DNA from: Citrus sinensis
Taxonomy: Eukaryota; Streptophyta; Magnoliopsida; Sapindales; Rutaceae
Direction: 5' to 3'
Assembly: GCF_022201045.2 (NCBI RefSeq)
Contig: NC_068556.1
Location: 24,161,501 to 24,225,500 of the forward strand
Length of the DNA: 64,000 nt
Part shown: piece after piece, positions 23,225 to 36,633 of the stretch
Layout of the letters: the number at the start of each line of letters is the position of its first letter
Position numbering within the stretch: position 1 is the stretch's first letter
Position numbers and translations under genes: made by a program
The notes under the pieces: generated by a model
What the model saw: the letters and a program-made list of their open reading frames with translations, nothing else
Databases searched by the model: none
What the model was told of the DNA's origin: nothing

Positions 23225-25980
23225 TAAAAATAAAGACGTGCACGCAAAACGAGGCTGATTTGTCATCACTCCTTCCACAGAGACATGACACAGTGTCCCT
23301 GTTCTGTAATTAAAGTCGTTTTGTCCGTTTCCAAACGACGCGTTTTGCGCTTCCATTTCTATAATCATCTATTCTTTTGACTTTGACTTGTGTGGCATGT
23401 GCGGCGAAGATCCTAACACCCAGTCCTTAAAAATAATTTATAAAAATTTCAGAGTCGTATGATATAATTAATTCAATAAGGTTTCAAAGTCTTTTTATTT
23501 TTGTTTGTCTATTAAAGTAACTTGAATTTGCCGCAATCACCGGTGAGTGTTTCCCATTTCATTTCATGAGAAACTGCGGGAAAATTTTGATTAAGTCAAC
23601 GGTTTTTTTGAATTATTATTATTATTATTCTTTTTCCTACAAAAAACATTTATTTCATGATGTTTACGCAACCACAATTTTGGGTTCGTTGATTTTTCTA
23701 CTGTAAATAAAGAAAAAAGGATTATCGAATCTCTAATTAGTTATGTAAAAGATTTTTAATGGGCATAATGCAACTTGTTGAATAATTGTATATATAAAAA
23801 ATTAATTAAGAGGATGGTGTTAGTGTGATAATTAATGGGTTAATCATCATCACCGTGTTAAGTAAGTTATTTTTGCCCTAAAAAGTAACTGTTTTAACCT
23901 CGTAATCGCACATGACATAATCATAGCCATTGAAATTTGAAAGCCTTTCTTTCTATTGGAGTGAAATAATTGTGGAAAAATGTCACACAATACTTGAGAC
24001 ATAAAGTTGTAGGAGTGACTATTATTATTACTATTCCCCAAAATAGCCTCCGTGGACTTGGTCCAAGGCATGGCTCTCATTAATTAAAATAAATAGGGTC
24101 TTAATCAAGACTTTGGTTTGTGTTTAATTAAATCTGTTGACTATCAAGACTGTAGTCTCACAGAGGGGGAGAGAGAGAGAGTCTGACCTCCAAACAATAA
24201 AATATTAGGGCTAAGATCAAAAGGATAAGTTTCGAGTATTAAAAAAGTTATTAGAAATACAAATTAAATAATAGCGTGATCATCAATAATATGACAGTTA
24301 ATTCAAAAATGTTAAAGGGAAAATCTAGCAAGATCCTTGCTTATACAATTAAAAATATCAAGACAAAGAATAAACGGTTGTTCCTTTGGAATCCAAACTT
24401 TAATTGTTTGATTAATATTATACGTAACCACAATTCACAAGCAGCAAGCTAATTAGCTTACAACCGCTATTAGTGGCTTACTGATGTCAACATTCATCTA
24501 GAAAGAAAAGGAATCAGTAATTTCAAGATTAGGATTTAGTTAGCTACAATCAAAATAAATAATGTTTAATTAAAAGCCCACGCACAATTAAACTACAACA
24601 ATTAATTTGTTCATTTTAATTTACAAGTTCGACGTTAATTAAATTGTTTCATCTAATTGTTTGTTTAAGAATTTTTCAAGTGACGATATTTATAATTTTT
24701 AAAATATAAATTCGAGATTAAACTACGCTATGAATACACAAACATCCACGTTAAAAGAATGATTCAATATATTATTAAGGCGATTGCTAAAATAATTTAT
24801 CAATCTTTTTTTTTAAAGAATTACCTAAGACATAATTATGTTGACATTATTTCACTATTGGAGAATCATAACGGTGACGAGTGGGGAAGTAAGTTGGAAG
24901 GAATATAAGATGATCAAGATCGGTTACTTGGACGAGAAAACAATATGCTTTCATATTGTGAACACAACCAAAAGGGAATGCATGAAATGAAATGGCCGGT
25001 TACATATAGAATATGAAATTCAAAAGTTAATTAAAAAAAATTAAGAACTTTGAAATAAAGTGCTTGGGATATTATATTCGCAAGTGATCAAACAATGATT
25101 CTATAGCCATATATGGTTTCTGAAATATTCTCTGCTACCTCTCCAAATTATAAATATATGTTAGTTTATTAATTGTGTATACAATTAATTTCATGGTTTA
25201 AACAAGGCACTTGGGTTGTTAATCAATTGACTAGTTTATATTATGAATACCTGACAACCGCCAACCGATCAAATTTTATTTGCAACTAGCTAACCCTACT
25301 GATTCTTTTTTTGTTTGGCAGGTTAAAATTTGTAGAAGAATAATCTTGACCTTTTATTTGGGTTTTTTTTATAAATTTGTTTCATGTCAACTTTACTAAG
25401 CAATGACATTGGTTGGTGCAGGAACCAAAATACATTTTGAAGAAATAAGAAATGGTTAAACAAATTGATTTTCTTCTCATTTTACGCAATAACGTATCAT
25501 ATATAGGACAAACTATTAAGGGATGGAAAATTCGAGTGCAGCATTAAACAGTAAAGTGAATGAAAAACTTTTGCCGAATATTTTATATATTTTCCTTTAA
25601 AACATTCTTTTACAAATAAATTATTTGATTAATTACTTATTTCGTATGTTCCTGTAGAATTTATGAGAGTGAGTTAATGTTGAGTGTCATAAAAAAGTTT
25701 TAAAATATTTATTGTTTGTTATTTTAAATATTTATAGCATGTTATACTAGAACGATTAGATATTCTTTTCATTTATATGATCAGGTCTGAACTCAGGTCT
25801 TTTATACTATCTCGAAAGGGATTTTTTTAAAGTTAATAATGTACTAGCTTACTAACGCCCATTACTTAATTCGGAAGCTATGAAGTTATATATATATATA
25901 TATATGTAAATGATGATATCATGCTCCTACTTGACACATATGTAAATCTCACATATAATTATTGAGTCTAATTATTCATA

Positions 25981-26022
<42 letters not shown>
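25981..26022. repeat. (ATT)n microsatellite
   Basis: About 14 uninterrupted TAT/ATT units. The leucine run in the frame reading through it is an artefact. Confidence 0.95.
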
Positions 26023-29000
26023 GTTTAGTTAATTTGATGCATTTAAGCAAAGTTACATTCTTCAAGAAACCTAGAAAAAAGTTAACAAATTTCTTAAGCT
26101 CGTCATATTTGAATTTGCTGGAATTTGAATTAGTTTATTTATGCACTGGTACAACTTGGCAACTAAGAAAAATCAAATTAGGATCAAAGTACAATATATT
26201 TTCTAATGGAATAATTCTTGTAGCATGTGAAATTGTGCAGAACCATGTGCAAAGCTTAGCAAAATGATCGAGACCATACATACAATATTAATTACGAATA
26301 AAGCAAGAGAGAAAACAAGTAAATAACTTGTCATCCGAGTCTGTTTTGTGTCGCTGAACAAACAATGATTCAAAACCTTTGACTTTTGACTGCTGCGTTT
26401 CTTCGGATTTTATTTATAGATCCCAGAAACTTAGACATAATCGACCACCGCATTACATATTCTCTTTCAGGCCTAAGACTTTAGGACTCAGCCCTCAGAC
26501 TTCAGGACTCAATTGCCTCTGTTAATTATATATATATATATATATACTTTTCTCAGATGAGTCCTAAACAGTTAAATAATTTAATATGACAACGCGCAAT
26601 TCTTTGTTTTAGTGTCCACACTTGATCGTCTATTATATTTTTTAGGGTTTTATTGTCTATGCTTCTCTCTCTGTTGTGGGTTTTTTTTTTATGGTGATTA
26701 CAACCTCCAGAACCATATATGCATAGTTTCATTCTTGATCATACTAATGAGTTGACCAATAGTTCTCCAATATGAAAGTTCCTATGTCTCTTTAAAATGT
26801 GAATTAGAGGTTGATAGATAAAAACATTTTACATTAACTAAGATGAGTTATTAGGCTAAGAAAATGAGTTTGAATAAAATCCTCAACTCACGTACGGGCC
26901 AGCTTTTGAGTATGACTATGTTTTTAAATAAATACTTTGATGATGTTAATTTAAAATTGTAATACTAAAGTTGCATCATATATATATTATATAGTCTCTA
27001 TAAATATTTTAAAAAATGTGAATGTTGGCAATAAAGAATGACCAATAAATTGTATATTTCTAACAAGTAATTAAGTGTGAGATGCTCTATATAAATGAAG
27101 GGAGAAACTACCTTGAAACAATTGTATGTTAAAAAAATCTAATGAAATTTGTGAGCAGCAATGGAAATCTTTCGATATATAGTTCTGATATATATATATA
27201 CAATTACATAATATAAAGTAGACGGACCCATAAATAAAATAGGCAAATGGGTTTTTGCATCAAGCATGACATGAGATCACATTTAAAGGATGAACAATAA
27301 AAGAAAAAAGTTTCCCTCTGATTAGAATAAAATACCATAGCTCCTTACTTTTCTTTTATTTAGGGACATGCATCGAGCTATCAACTCTATATAAGTCCAA
27401 AATGCGAAAAAAGCAACTTAAAACGATCCTTGAAATCAAGATGGTTTGTAAAATCATGAGATCTTGATAGGCGAACAAGGAAAGAAATTGAAGAAAGAAA
27501 AAGAAAATGAAAAAGATAGAGCGTGTGGTAGAAGCAAACCCTAGGAATATACTAAAACCGCGTAAAGTGCATGTGCTTTTGGCAGACTTATTATATAACA
27601 AAACACGGCCGTCTGATTTGACACGTGGTACAGCTAAAAAGCATAAAGCATCAAGAGAAACAAAGATATCCTGTCACGTGTCAGTTCATCACTGGAAAAT
27701 GGGGACCAAACTTTTCTCCGACCCCAGCAACGTTCATTACAAAGATGGTTCACGAAAAGGATGCAATAATTTAATTTTCAATTTTATATAAGAACATTAT
27801 TGTTATTGTTATTATTATTGAAGAATTGGCTGTATCCCTCTAAAATCTTTTCGCCTGATTGAATTGACAAATATTTATGTTTCTGGAATTTTTATTCCAT
27901 TATAGCTTTTTATTTGTAATGATTATTTGTTATATATGCGCGATGCAGACTGAAGATTTAATATCCACTTGAAGAAGCAAAAAGTTCCCTCAATTATGTA
28001 CGCTCTTTTAGGGTTTTTGATTTCTTCCTGTGATTCACTTCTGAAAAAGTTTTTGATGCCTAGAATTTGAATTTAAATAATATATGCTTTGATGCAAAAG
28101 CTTAAGTTAGTAGTTAATTAGAACTCTAGAGGTGCGGATTCTTTGAGTCATGTGGGTGTGAGATTAGGATAGGTGTAGATCATATGAAATTGAGTCAAGA
28201 TTTTAATTAAAGAGATCATATGATTTAAAACAAAGACGTGAGAGTACAGACTTCATTACCTTTAATTCTAAATATTAATATTAAGTACGTGAAGAGTTAA
28301 ATCTATTGCTATTAAGGCTATGAATTTAAAATTTATTAAGTTGGCAACGTAGAGTGGTTGACCCTATATCTCTTGCAAATTAATGAGAACACCTATGAAT
28401 TTACATTATATTTCGAGAAATTAATATTCTAGAACGACCCAAGAAAGGCTTAATTAATTTGCAAATTAATTGATTATTCATTCAAATCTCATAATTAATT
28501 AATTAAATAAAAGGCCTCCTTCAACATATGCTAATAAATTTTGCATCAATCAATGCCATCTAGTTGTCAAATAGATGTAAATATTTTAATTTATCCTTTA
28601 AAAGAATTTAAAATTTTAAAATGGAATTAAGCGCTCGTACTTGCCAAATACATCATGACGGTGTTGGCTTTGTCGGAGGGGAAGAAGCTAAAAATCGAAA
28701 CGCAGCTTCGCACGTGCCACCGAAGCTTCTTTCGCATGCTCGCATTAACGCGGTTAAATTATTTTCAATTTCCATCAACTTTGCATTTTTCTTCTTTTTG
28801 AGCACATTTGTATTTTTGTGCATGGAAAAGGCATAAAACTATTTTTATAATATTATTTGAGTGAAAGTAACCCCATCAAGGAAAAAAATAAAGTGACCCT
28901 TTGAAAATTGAATTATATCAATTGAGAATGACCCATTAATGTGCGCTAGCTCCCATCTTGTTTCTTTTTCTAATTCTCTAGGGTTTATTTATGACGATTG

Positions 29001-29060
29001 ATGATACTGGATTCTTGTTTTGATCAATTGCAATTGGAATATGACGAACGCACAGGGTGT

Positions 29061-29062
<2 letters not shown>

Positions 29063-29105
<43 letters not shown>
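29063..29105. repeat. (TA)n microsatellite
   Basis: About 21 uninterrupted TA units in non-coding DNA, followed by ATGATGATG. Confidence 0.95.
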
Positions 29106-29109
<4 letters not shown>

Positions 29110-31061
29110 ATGATTTTTGGCAAATTGTGTTTCAACATTTGAAGCAAATACGGTGTTAAATAGAATGTGATAAATAATAACTTATTAAAAAACGAAGTTA
29201 GGAAAATGTGTCAATAATCATTTATGGATCATGCTCAAAGGTTCTAAGATATGTCACATTGGTATGGCACTAGTAATAACACCACTGGCTCTACTGTAGA
29301 TGAAATCATTGGTAATTGATTGATTAGAAAAGAAAAAAAAAAAAGAATCATAATGATAATTTTAGAATCATATCTTCTTGTGCGAATAGGAATTTTTTTT
29401 TGGACATTGTGATGTTGTCGGTGTTTATTTATTTTTAATTTGTTTAATTCGTGCATTCATCCTTATATAATGAGCTGTGACGTAAACGTGACAACAATCT
29501 ACTAAATAATATGAAAAAAAAAAGAAGTTTTTTTTTTTTGTAAAGATAGAAGGGAAGGAAAAAAAAAAAAAAGATTGAAAGCCTTAAAAATGTGAAACTA
29601 TTAAAAAGGGTGTTGACATATTCTCATATTTTCAAAGTAGTTTTTTTTAATTTTTGTTTTTATATGTTCGGGTTGGACAAAGTCAAAATTAATTCTTTTA
29701 GTCCATACTTCTCCCAGTTTTGAATTGGAGTTGCTACAAAGCTGCTTAAAAACCATTCGTTCAAGCTCTTAATCACAAATCAAGATGATATAATATTTAA
29801 CTATTGGAATTATATGGATCTTTTAAAATACTAATATCTCACATTGGAAAAAAGTGATAGTAATTATTTTTGTGTTTGATTTGAAATTAGTTACATATTT
29901 GATTTAATTACAAATTAGAGTTGAATAAATCAAATTTACACGTGATTTGAATTATTTAAGTTGAATTAAATTATGAGATACGTGGATTAATAATCCAAAT
30001 CCAATAAGAAAAGAGAGTGTCTAATTCAAATTGAATGACAAAAAAGCCTATAGATGATTTATTTATATAGAGAGACAAACAAGGCCTTTTATTTTTATAA
30101 TACCTACTACAATAATAAAAATAAAAGAGAACAATAAAATTATTATAAGTATCAATATCGGGGTGCAACCTCATAATAATTCATTGTATCCTCAAGATTC
30201 AAACCGTATTATTTGTCATTCTTGCAATAGGAATTTTTTTTTTTTTTAAGATATAGAATTTGGTCTCAGGGACCATACTTTTTTACATCTCAACAAATTT
30301 ATGTTCATTTATCGAATAACAATTTTAGTGTTATGGGAATTGGGATGCAGCTTTCTAATTTATGGTTGCAAGTTTTGTGTTGCTGGGTACAATTGGGTTA
30401 ATTAACAAGGATGCTAAATCAAGTCATTGTTCATCACCATTGGGTTTACCAGTCGATGTCGTTATTCCAATTGATTTTAGAGTCTAAAGAAGAAATACTA
30501 ACTGATATTTCCAACACTAATAGTTATCAATTTTTTATTTATGATTTGACGATCAATTAATCAATAATTTATTAACCCAAATGTCTAAATAATTTTTTTT
30601 AATATATGCATCCAATGTCATTCATCAAATTCATCAAAGTCAATAAAAAATAAATGAATTTAAATGAAATTGATGATAGTTTATGCTTTTTTTTTTTCTT
30701 TAAAAAGTTAAATCAATCCAAACTCAAACCTAACTTTGATCCTGTCCCTTAAATTGCCAACACATTGAATGAATCTTGTCTAATAAAATGCACAAACCTC
30801 ACAACCAACATACACAAAATTGAGCTTAAGAAACCGAGGGACATTTATGTCATTGACTATAATCAATAGGTTTGCCATGCTCTCACGTAAAAACAAAAAA
30901 GTTATTTCCTGTTAAAAAGTTAAATAAAAAAAATGCCGCGAAAGAAACTCAAAAAAAAAAAAACTCTTAAATTCACATGCACGCACACGAGCAAAACAAA
31001 ACCCCGTTTTCATGGGCCACGTGTACACCCCAGAGCCCGTCCACGCACTACCGGCTAAATC

Positions 31062-31067
31062 GGTCAA
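31062..31067 (-). promoter_or_regulatory. W-box in the WRKY gene promoter
   Basis: GGTCAA (minus strand TTGACC) lies about 320 bp upstream of the WRKY start codon in a stretch of higher GC that also has GCCACGTGT near 31016. A W-box here fits the self- and cross-regulation common for WRKY genes. This is a motif match only. Confidence 0.4.
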
Positions 31068-31385
31068 CACATCCGCGTACGCAAGCGTTGGGCCCATGGC
31101 GGTCCAGAGGCAATTAATGCCAACACCGTCCCCAGTCGGCATGGCTCCGTACGATTAGTGGACCGGCATCTGCCGGTGAACTACCAAATGGGAAACCTCC
31201 TTGGTCCAAGCTGTTTTCCAAAATCTCACAGGCACAAAAAAAAGAGGCTCTCCTCTCTATTCACACTCCAAAAAACACAAGCAAAGGCTAAAGCAAGAAG
31301 ACTGCAAGAGCGAAGCAAAGTAGGCCTCTTTTTACATAGAATTTGTTGTATTTTGATTTTACTATGTGGGTTTGATTGATTTTTA

Positions 31386-32693
31386 ATGGAGAAACGAGAA
31401 GCTGAAACTTCAATCTCGATGGCGAATTCGACGCTACTTTCCGATGAGAATCCGGCGGGTGGGTATGGATTAGGAGGCATATTTGACATGTCATGTGAGG
31501 GTGATAAGTGGGATGCAGCTTCTTTTGGTTTCATGGACTTGCTCAATGTCCAGAACCATAATACTAATTATAACAATCAAGATTTTGGTGGTGATTCTTT
31601 TTTATTCAGTAATACTTTACATCCACCACCACCGGCGGCAGCACCGATTCTCCCACCACCACCACCACAGCCGTCGCCGGCACCGGAATCCTCAGAGGTG
31701 TTGAACAACCCAGCTACTCCCAACTCATCCTCAATCTCTTCATCATCAAACGAAGCAGCAGCTAATAATACCAATAATGAAGAGCAAACTGACACGAACA
31801 ACAACAACAACAACAACAACAACAGCAGCAGCAAAGCTGGTGATGACGATGAACAAGAACAAGATAAGACTAAGAAACAGTAAGTACCCATGAATCTTTT
31901 TTTTTTTGCCCTTTTCTCAAAGTAAAGTGACATGATTTTGTATGTGGGTTTCATTCATCATTAGGTTGAAACCCAAAAAGAAGAATCAAAAGAAACAGAG
32001 AGAGCCAAGATTCGCGTTCATGACAAAGAGTGATATTGATCACTTAGATGATGGATACAGATGGCGAAAGTACGGCCAAAAAGCTGTCAAAAATAGCCCC
32101 CATCCGAGGTGACCAATTAAATGATCGAATTAATTAAGTTGCATATATAAATACGTTATTAATTGATTTTCAAACAAACTATGCTTAACAAAATTTAACC
32201 TCTTGCATGGAGCAGAAGCTACTATCGTTGCACTAGTGCCGGCTGCGGAGTGAAGAAGCGAGTGGAGAGATCATCTGAAGACCCAACGATTGTTGTAACA
32301 ACGTATGAAGGACAACACATACATCCAAGCCCGATAACGCCTCGAGGGAGTATTGGAATCATGGCCAATGATCATAATTCGACTGCTACTTTTGGTGCTT
32401 CATCATCCTTTGTGATTCCGCAGCCTCAATATCTTCAACTACATCACCAACAGCAACCCTACATATATAGTTCATCGCCTCCGTTGAATCTAATTACTTC
32501 TAATGCTACTAGTACTACTGCTAATTCTAGTTTCAATAATCCTACGTTTTCTAGTTTTGTTCATCATCATCAAGCAGAGAGACGTAATACGATGATAAGT
32601 CCTTCACAGGCTTCTTTGTTTCATGACCACGGCCTGCTTCAGGACATCGTGCCATCACAGATGCGAAATGAGCCAAAGGATGAGCACATATAA
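31386..32693 (+). CDS. WRKY transcription factor, group IIc, WRKY48-like
   Basis: Three exons, 31386-31879, 31965-32108 and 32216-32693, join in frame to 371 aa. The first donor is CA/GTAAGT. The second intron falls inside the WRKY domain right after the Arg of PHPR, the conserved intron position of this class. The domain has WRKYGQK at residues 198-204 and a C2H2 zinc finger with C218, C223, H247 and H249 (CX4C, X23, HXH), as in group IIc. It should bind W-boxes (TTGAC) in the nucleus. The N-terminus starts MEKREAE and carries Pro-, Ser- and Asn-rich low-complexity stretches (AAC repeats near 31798-31830) and a Lys-rich patch KPKKKNQKK before the domain. The C-terminal block [10 protein letters not shown] and the end motif [14 protein letters not shown] match Arabidopsis WRKY48, a stress-inducible activator linked to reduced basal defence. 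Orthology is likely but not proven. Confidence 0.94.
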
Positions 32694-35600
32694 CTAGAAA
32701 ATGATCGATAGCCTTTTTTGGTTATCTTGTATTAGCATGGTATGTAATTCTCTTACTAACGAATTGCCCACTTCACAATTTCGATCATATATTGATTATT
32801 GCCTTTTTTTTTTTTTTTCAATTGTGATGATCGAAGAATTTCTGCGTTTATTCTTTGTATGTAGCTAGAGATTATATATGAATATTATTAGTGGAGTTAA
32901 ATGGGTACCTTAGTTTGGATCTTCCTTTTTGCATCTAATGATCTTTTGCTTCTTAATTATTCTTCTTTTTGCTGTTGGTTAATTTCGAAGCGCATGTGCA
33001 TCGGTGCCAGTTCGCTAGCTAGCTAGCTAGCAAAGTGGCATGTGAGTCAGAATTAGGGTTAGGGTTTTCACATTTGAGGAATTTAAGTCGGTTTAAGATT
33101 TTCAACTTTATGGGAAAAAAGAGAATCTAGATGAACTTAGGAACTTGATGCTACGTGTTAAGGTGAAAAAGTGAAACCCTAGAGATGGGATAACGTTGCA
33201 AATATTTGCTTAGAGGACTTAAATGCAATATCTCAAAACATGCATGGGAAGAAGATGTAGCAATAAATATATAACTTGACCACCATGGCCAAGTCTCTAA
33301 CTTTTTATAGCCTTTTACTTTCTCTTTAAGCTACACATTACAGATGGGAGCTTGAACATATCACTAGATGTCGGTGAATTATGTGAACATTTTGGCAATG
33401 GATTAATTAAGAGGAGATCTTGATTGTAAGTGTGGTCCGAGATTTTGGGTGCGATATGGTATTTGCGTTATGCATTGATGATGATATATATGCTCATATT
33501 GCTAGATACTAAGCCATTCTCCGATGCACACTTAAAATGCATACTGGAGGCTACACGACGCTGGCTAGCTACAATAATGTTGTCCATATTTCTTTGACTT
33601 TGCTTATTATCCAGTGACCCCCAGAGTTATGTATGCAACTAGAGAGACAGTAATTTATGATTATGAAATGCAGTAGTTTGAATATTTGCACAATCGATCT
33701 CTATATTCAATTTTGAAGCAAGAAAAAAAAAATATTATACATGCATTTATTAATAATACATAAATAAATAAAAAAAGCGTGTATATGGGGCTTGTGACCA
33801 TATAATATTGAATTATATGATTTGTAAAGCTTGTTTTGAGCTATCAAAATCTGCAACAGGAAGAACTAACAAAGGATCAAAACCACATGCTCCATTGAAT
33901 GCATACCACTGGAAGCTGAATAAAGTGTGCTGGATTTACATTGACTAACTCGAAAAAGATAAAACGATAAGGTGGTCATCTTTCCAAAAAGTCTAATAAT
34001 CACTATCCAATTTTTCCTAATTCCTCCCCATTTTTCAACTGTAGAAAAATTTGAATACGTATTGCTTTTGTCTTCATAAAAATCTATGTACAAACGCACA
34101 CGCGCATACACATCTCAGTACACAATCTGTCAAGATTACCCAGTTTCTTTATGCTGATGTATATGATTAAAACTTGAACTCGTGATTTTAGAAGATGTAA
34201 ATATTCAAAGAAATCCAGAAATTTAAAATGCCAAGTTATGAGTTTTACACTATAATTCCTTTTTGGAAGGCTTTAGTAATCTGAGATCTCGTATGAACAT
34301 AGAGGCAAATCTTGAATATAAGTTATATTAACAAGAAGAAAAAGAACAAACAAGATATAAAGATTCTTGTATAGTATTTGCCTTTAAGCATATCGTTGGA
34401 AAGTGAAAATTTTGGAAAGCACTATCTTGTTTGTTCTTTTGAAAAAAAGAAAAGAAGTTGCTGTTGATTGTGTTAGCTAAAGTTGGCTTTTTATCCCAAA
34501 CTTTCAAGCCACCGATTGAATTAGGCTTTCGTGTGAAGTTTATAAAGACCTTAACATACGGGAAAGTTTTTATGAATTAATATGCAAGCAATGATTCCTA
34601 AAAAGTCGAGTAAAATTAACTTGATAGTTTAACCCCATAATTGTGCTTTTGGGATTTCAACTTGATTCTTGCCGTTGTTTTGTATTTGTAAAAAGAAAAG
34701 AGAATCCTTAGTAGAATCTCCTTTTTTAACTAATGTGATACCAATTAAATTTATTTAGTAAATTATTTTAATGTGTATTAAAAGCGTAGAAGACTTTTGG
34801 GCACCAAGAATCGTGAAAAATAGAAAAGACATGAACTTGATTGTTTATGATACATCTAAATTTACATTCATACATTGAATGCGACTAAAAGATAATTAGA
34901 TTCTTATTCTTTCTAATTAGAAACTCATCAAACTTAATTTTGTGTAGGTAAGACCCCTATTTTATAAATTAACAATATTTATGATTAGGTTTTAATCCAC
35001 AATCTTATATTTAATACAAGCTAATATTGGAGGAGTGACCACACTAGGCACATGAAACATGATTGAGCATTTATGAACACCCAAAAAGGCTACAATTTTT
35101 AGCCTGCTTAGGGGCCATATAGTTAGGAAGCAAAATTAATTACTATTTCTGTTTTTGGAATTACACTAGAGGAATCACTAGGCTTTCTTTTTTTTTTTTA
35201 ACTAAAAACGTCCTGAAGTGGATTTATTAAGGAAAAAAAATATTTATTGGCTGGTACTATTTTTCTTCCTTTTTACTTTAAAGAACAACACATCGCTATC
35301 TTCATTTTTGTAACCATATAAAAGTTCCAAATTTCTCAAGCCACTACCAATTTACAAAATGGGCCAATCTCACTAGAAACCGAAAACTTTGTTAGTACTG
35401 GGCTTTCGGATTCGGCTTTAACCCGAGATGCATTTTCCATGCTAACAATACTTTTCACCTCCCCTAATATCCTTATACCACCTCACTTTTGGAATCACGG
35501 TTCTATTAATGCTTAAAATTACATAAAAAAAGGGCAAATATAAATTTAATTACACTACAAATATCTTCACAAACCATGAATCCTAGCTATTTTTTAAAAT

Positions 35601-36522
35601 CCTATCATATGATATAATTAATACTGTTGATAAAATCAAAATAATGAAGAAATAAATTGTCGAACAACAATAATTTTATTATGAAATGACATGTTTACAA
35701 AATTTATCCTAATGATAGTGAAATTTAATTAAAATTCTATTGCAGTTTATGTTGTAATTTCATAAAAGAAAAAAAAAAGAAAAGAAAAGAAAAGTAGGGT
35801 TTCTTAAGAGATTGAAAGGAATATGAGAAGAACTATTCTTTGGAATTAGTTGACAGTGACACACTTCCCTCTATGCAACGATTCTTTTTGTTTTATAGTA
35901 GCTGTAAAATTTGAGTGAAATTTGTAGTTCCTCGCATTAAAGAGAAGCCAAAGATGTCACTGGGTTCATATCCTAACGCTTGGAGCTACCTCTTTCTTCT
36001 GAGAGTAGATCTCTCTTTAATGTTATTAATGAGTGTAGATTTTCAACCTAGTCTCAATCAATTTTTGTGTTATATTAAAAATGATTTCTCTCGAATTGTG
36101 TGTTTAAATATTGGGAATAAATAACAAACAAACAAACGTTGCTTCCATGTGACAGCAACCAAATCCCACTACTTAATAATAGCAATGATTGAATCAGCTT
36201 TGCCCTGAAAGAGTTATCAACAATCAAAAGACCTACCAACTTCAAACAGACCCCTAACCACTAAGCTTTCAAATTCAATATGTGCATATATCGACGGATC
36301 GACCTCAAACATACTGCTAACTCTTTGTCTTTCACCATAATCTGAAAAATTTTCATCTTCTGTTAATACATAAGCTTAAGAAAATGTCTTGGAATGCTTG
36401 AAGAAGCACATGGAATTAGGTTACCAAATATGATCATGACCACTTCCAAGGCTTGAACTTGTCTTCCCTTAACCACTCTTCAGTACAAAGTATGAACTTG
36501 TCACAAGATCCCATGCAACTTC
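32694..36522. other. intergenic region
   Basis: 3' UTR of the WRKY gene followed by AT-rich DNA. A (GCTA)n run is at 33012-33030. Open frames are short and unconvincing. The last part is the peroxidase promoter. Confidence 0.6.
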
Positions 36523-36530
36523 TATATAAG
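36523..36530 (+). promoter_or_regulatory. TATA box of the peroxidase gene
   Basis: TATATAAG lies 111 bp before the ATG at 36634, the standard arrangement for a regulated plant gene. Confidence 0.6.
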
Positions 36531-36633
36531 ATAAATTTGTTTTCACCATCCAAACTCACTTGGCTTGTGAGCATTATAAGTAATTTTTTTTTCCCAGTAC
36601 AATTGTTAGCAATCCTAAGGCGACACACAAGAG

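Larger units (their letters stand above)
19988..31385. other. gene-poor AT-rich region
   Basis: More than 11 kb with no gene I can support. It contains a probable SINE, several microsatellites, small inverted repeats and scattered CACGTG motifs (for example ACACGTGG near 27620 and TCACGTGTC near 27675). A short, less AT-rich patch at 20492-20650 has open frames on both strands but no identifiable family. The right end is the promoter of the WRKY gene. Confidence 0.6.

Noticed and set aside
23156..23368. minus-strand frame with a Tyr/Ile repeat
   Set aside because: Produced by the (TA)n microsatellite.
25780..25830. tRNA-like sequence on the minus strand (GAACTCAGGTCTTTTATACT)
   Set aside because: Resembles a worn B-box and anticodon region, but no stem pairing or boundaries can be shown; too weak to list as a SINE or tRNA.
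31577..31954. Leu/Ser/Gly-rich antisense frame
   Set aside because: Antisense of the Pro/Ser/Asn-rich WRKY exon 1.
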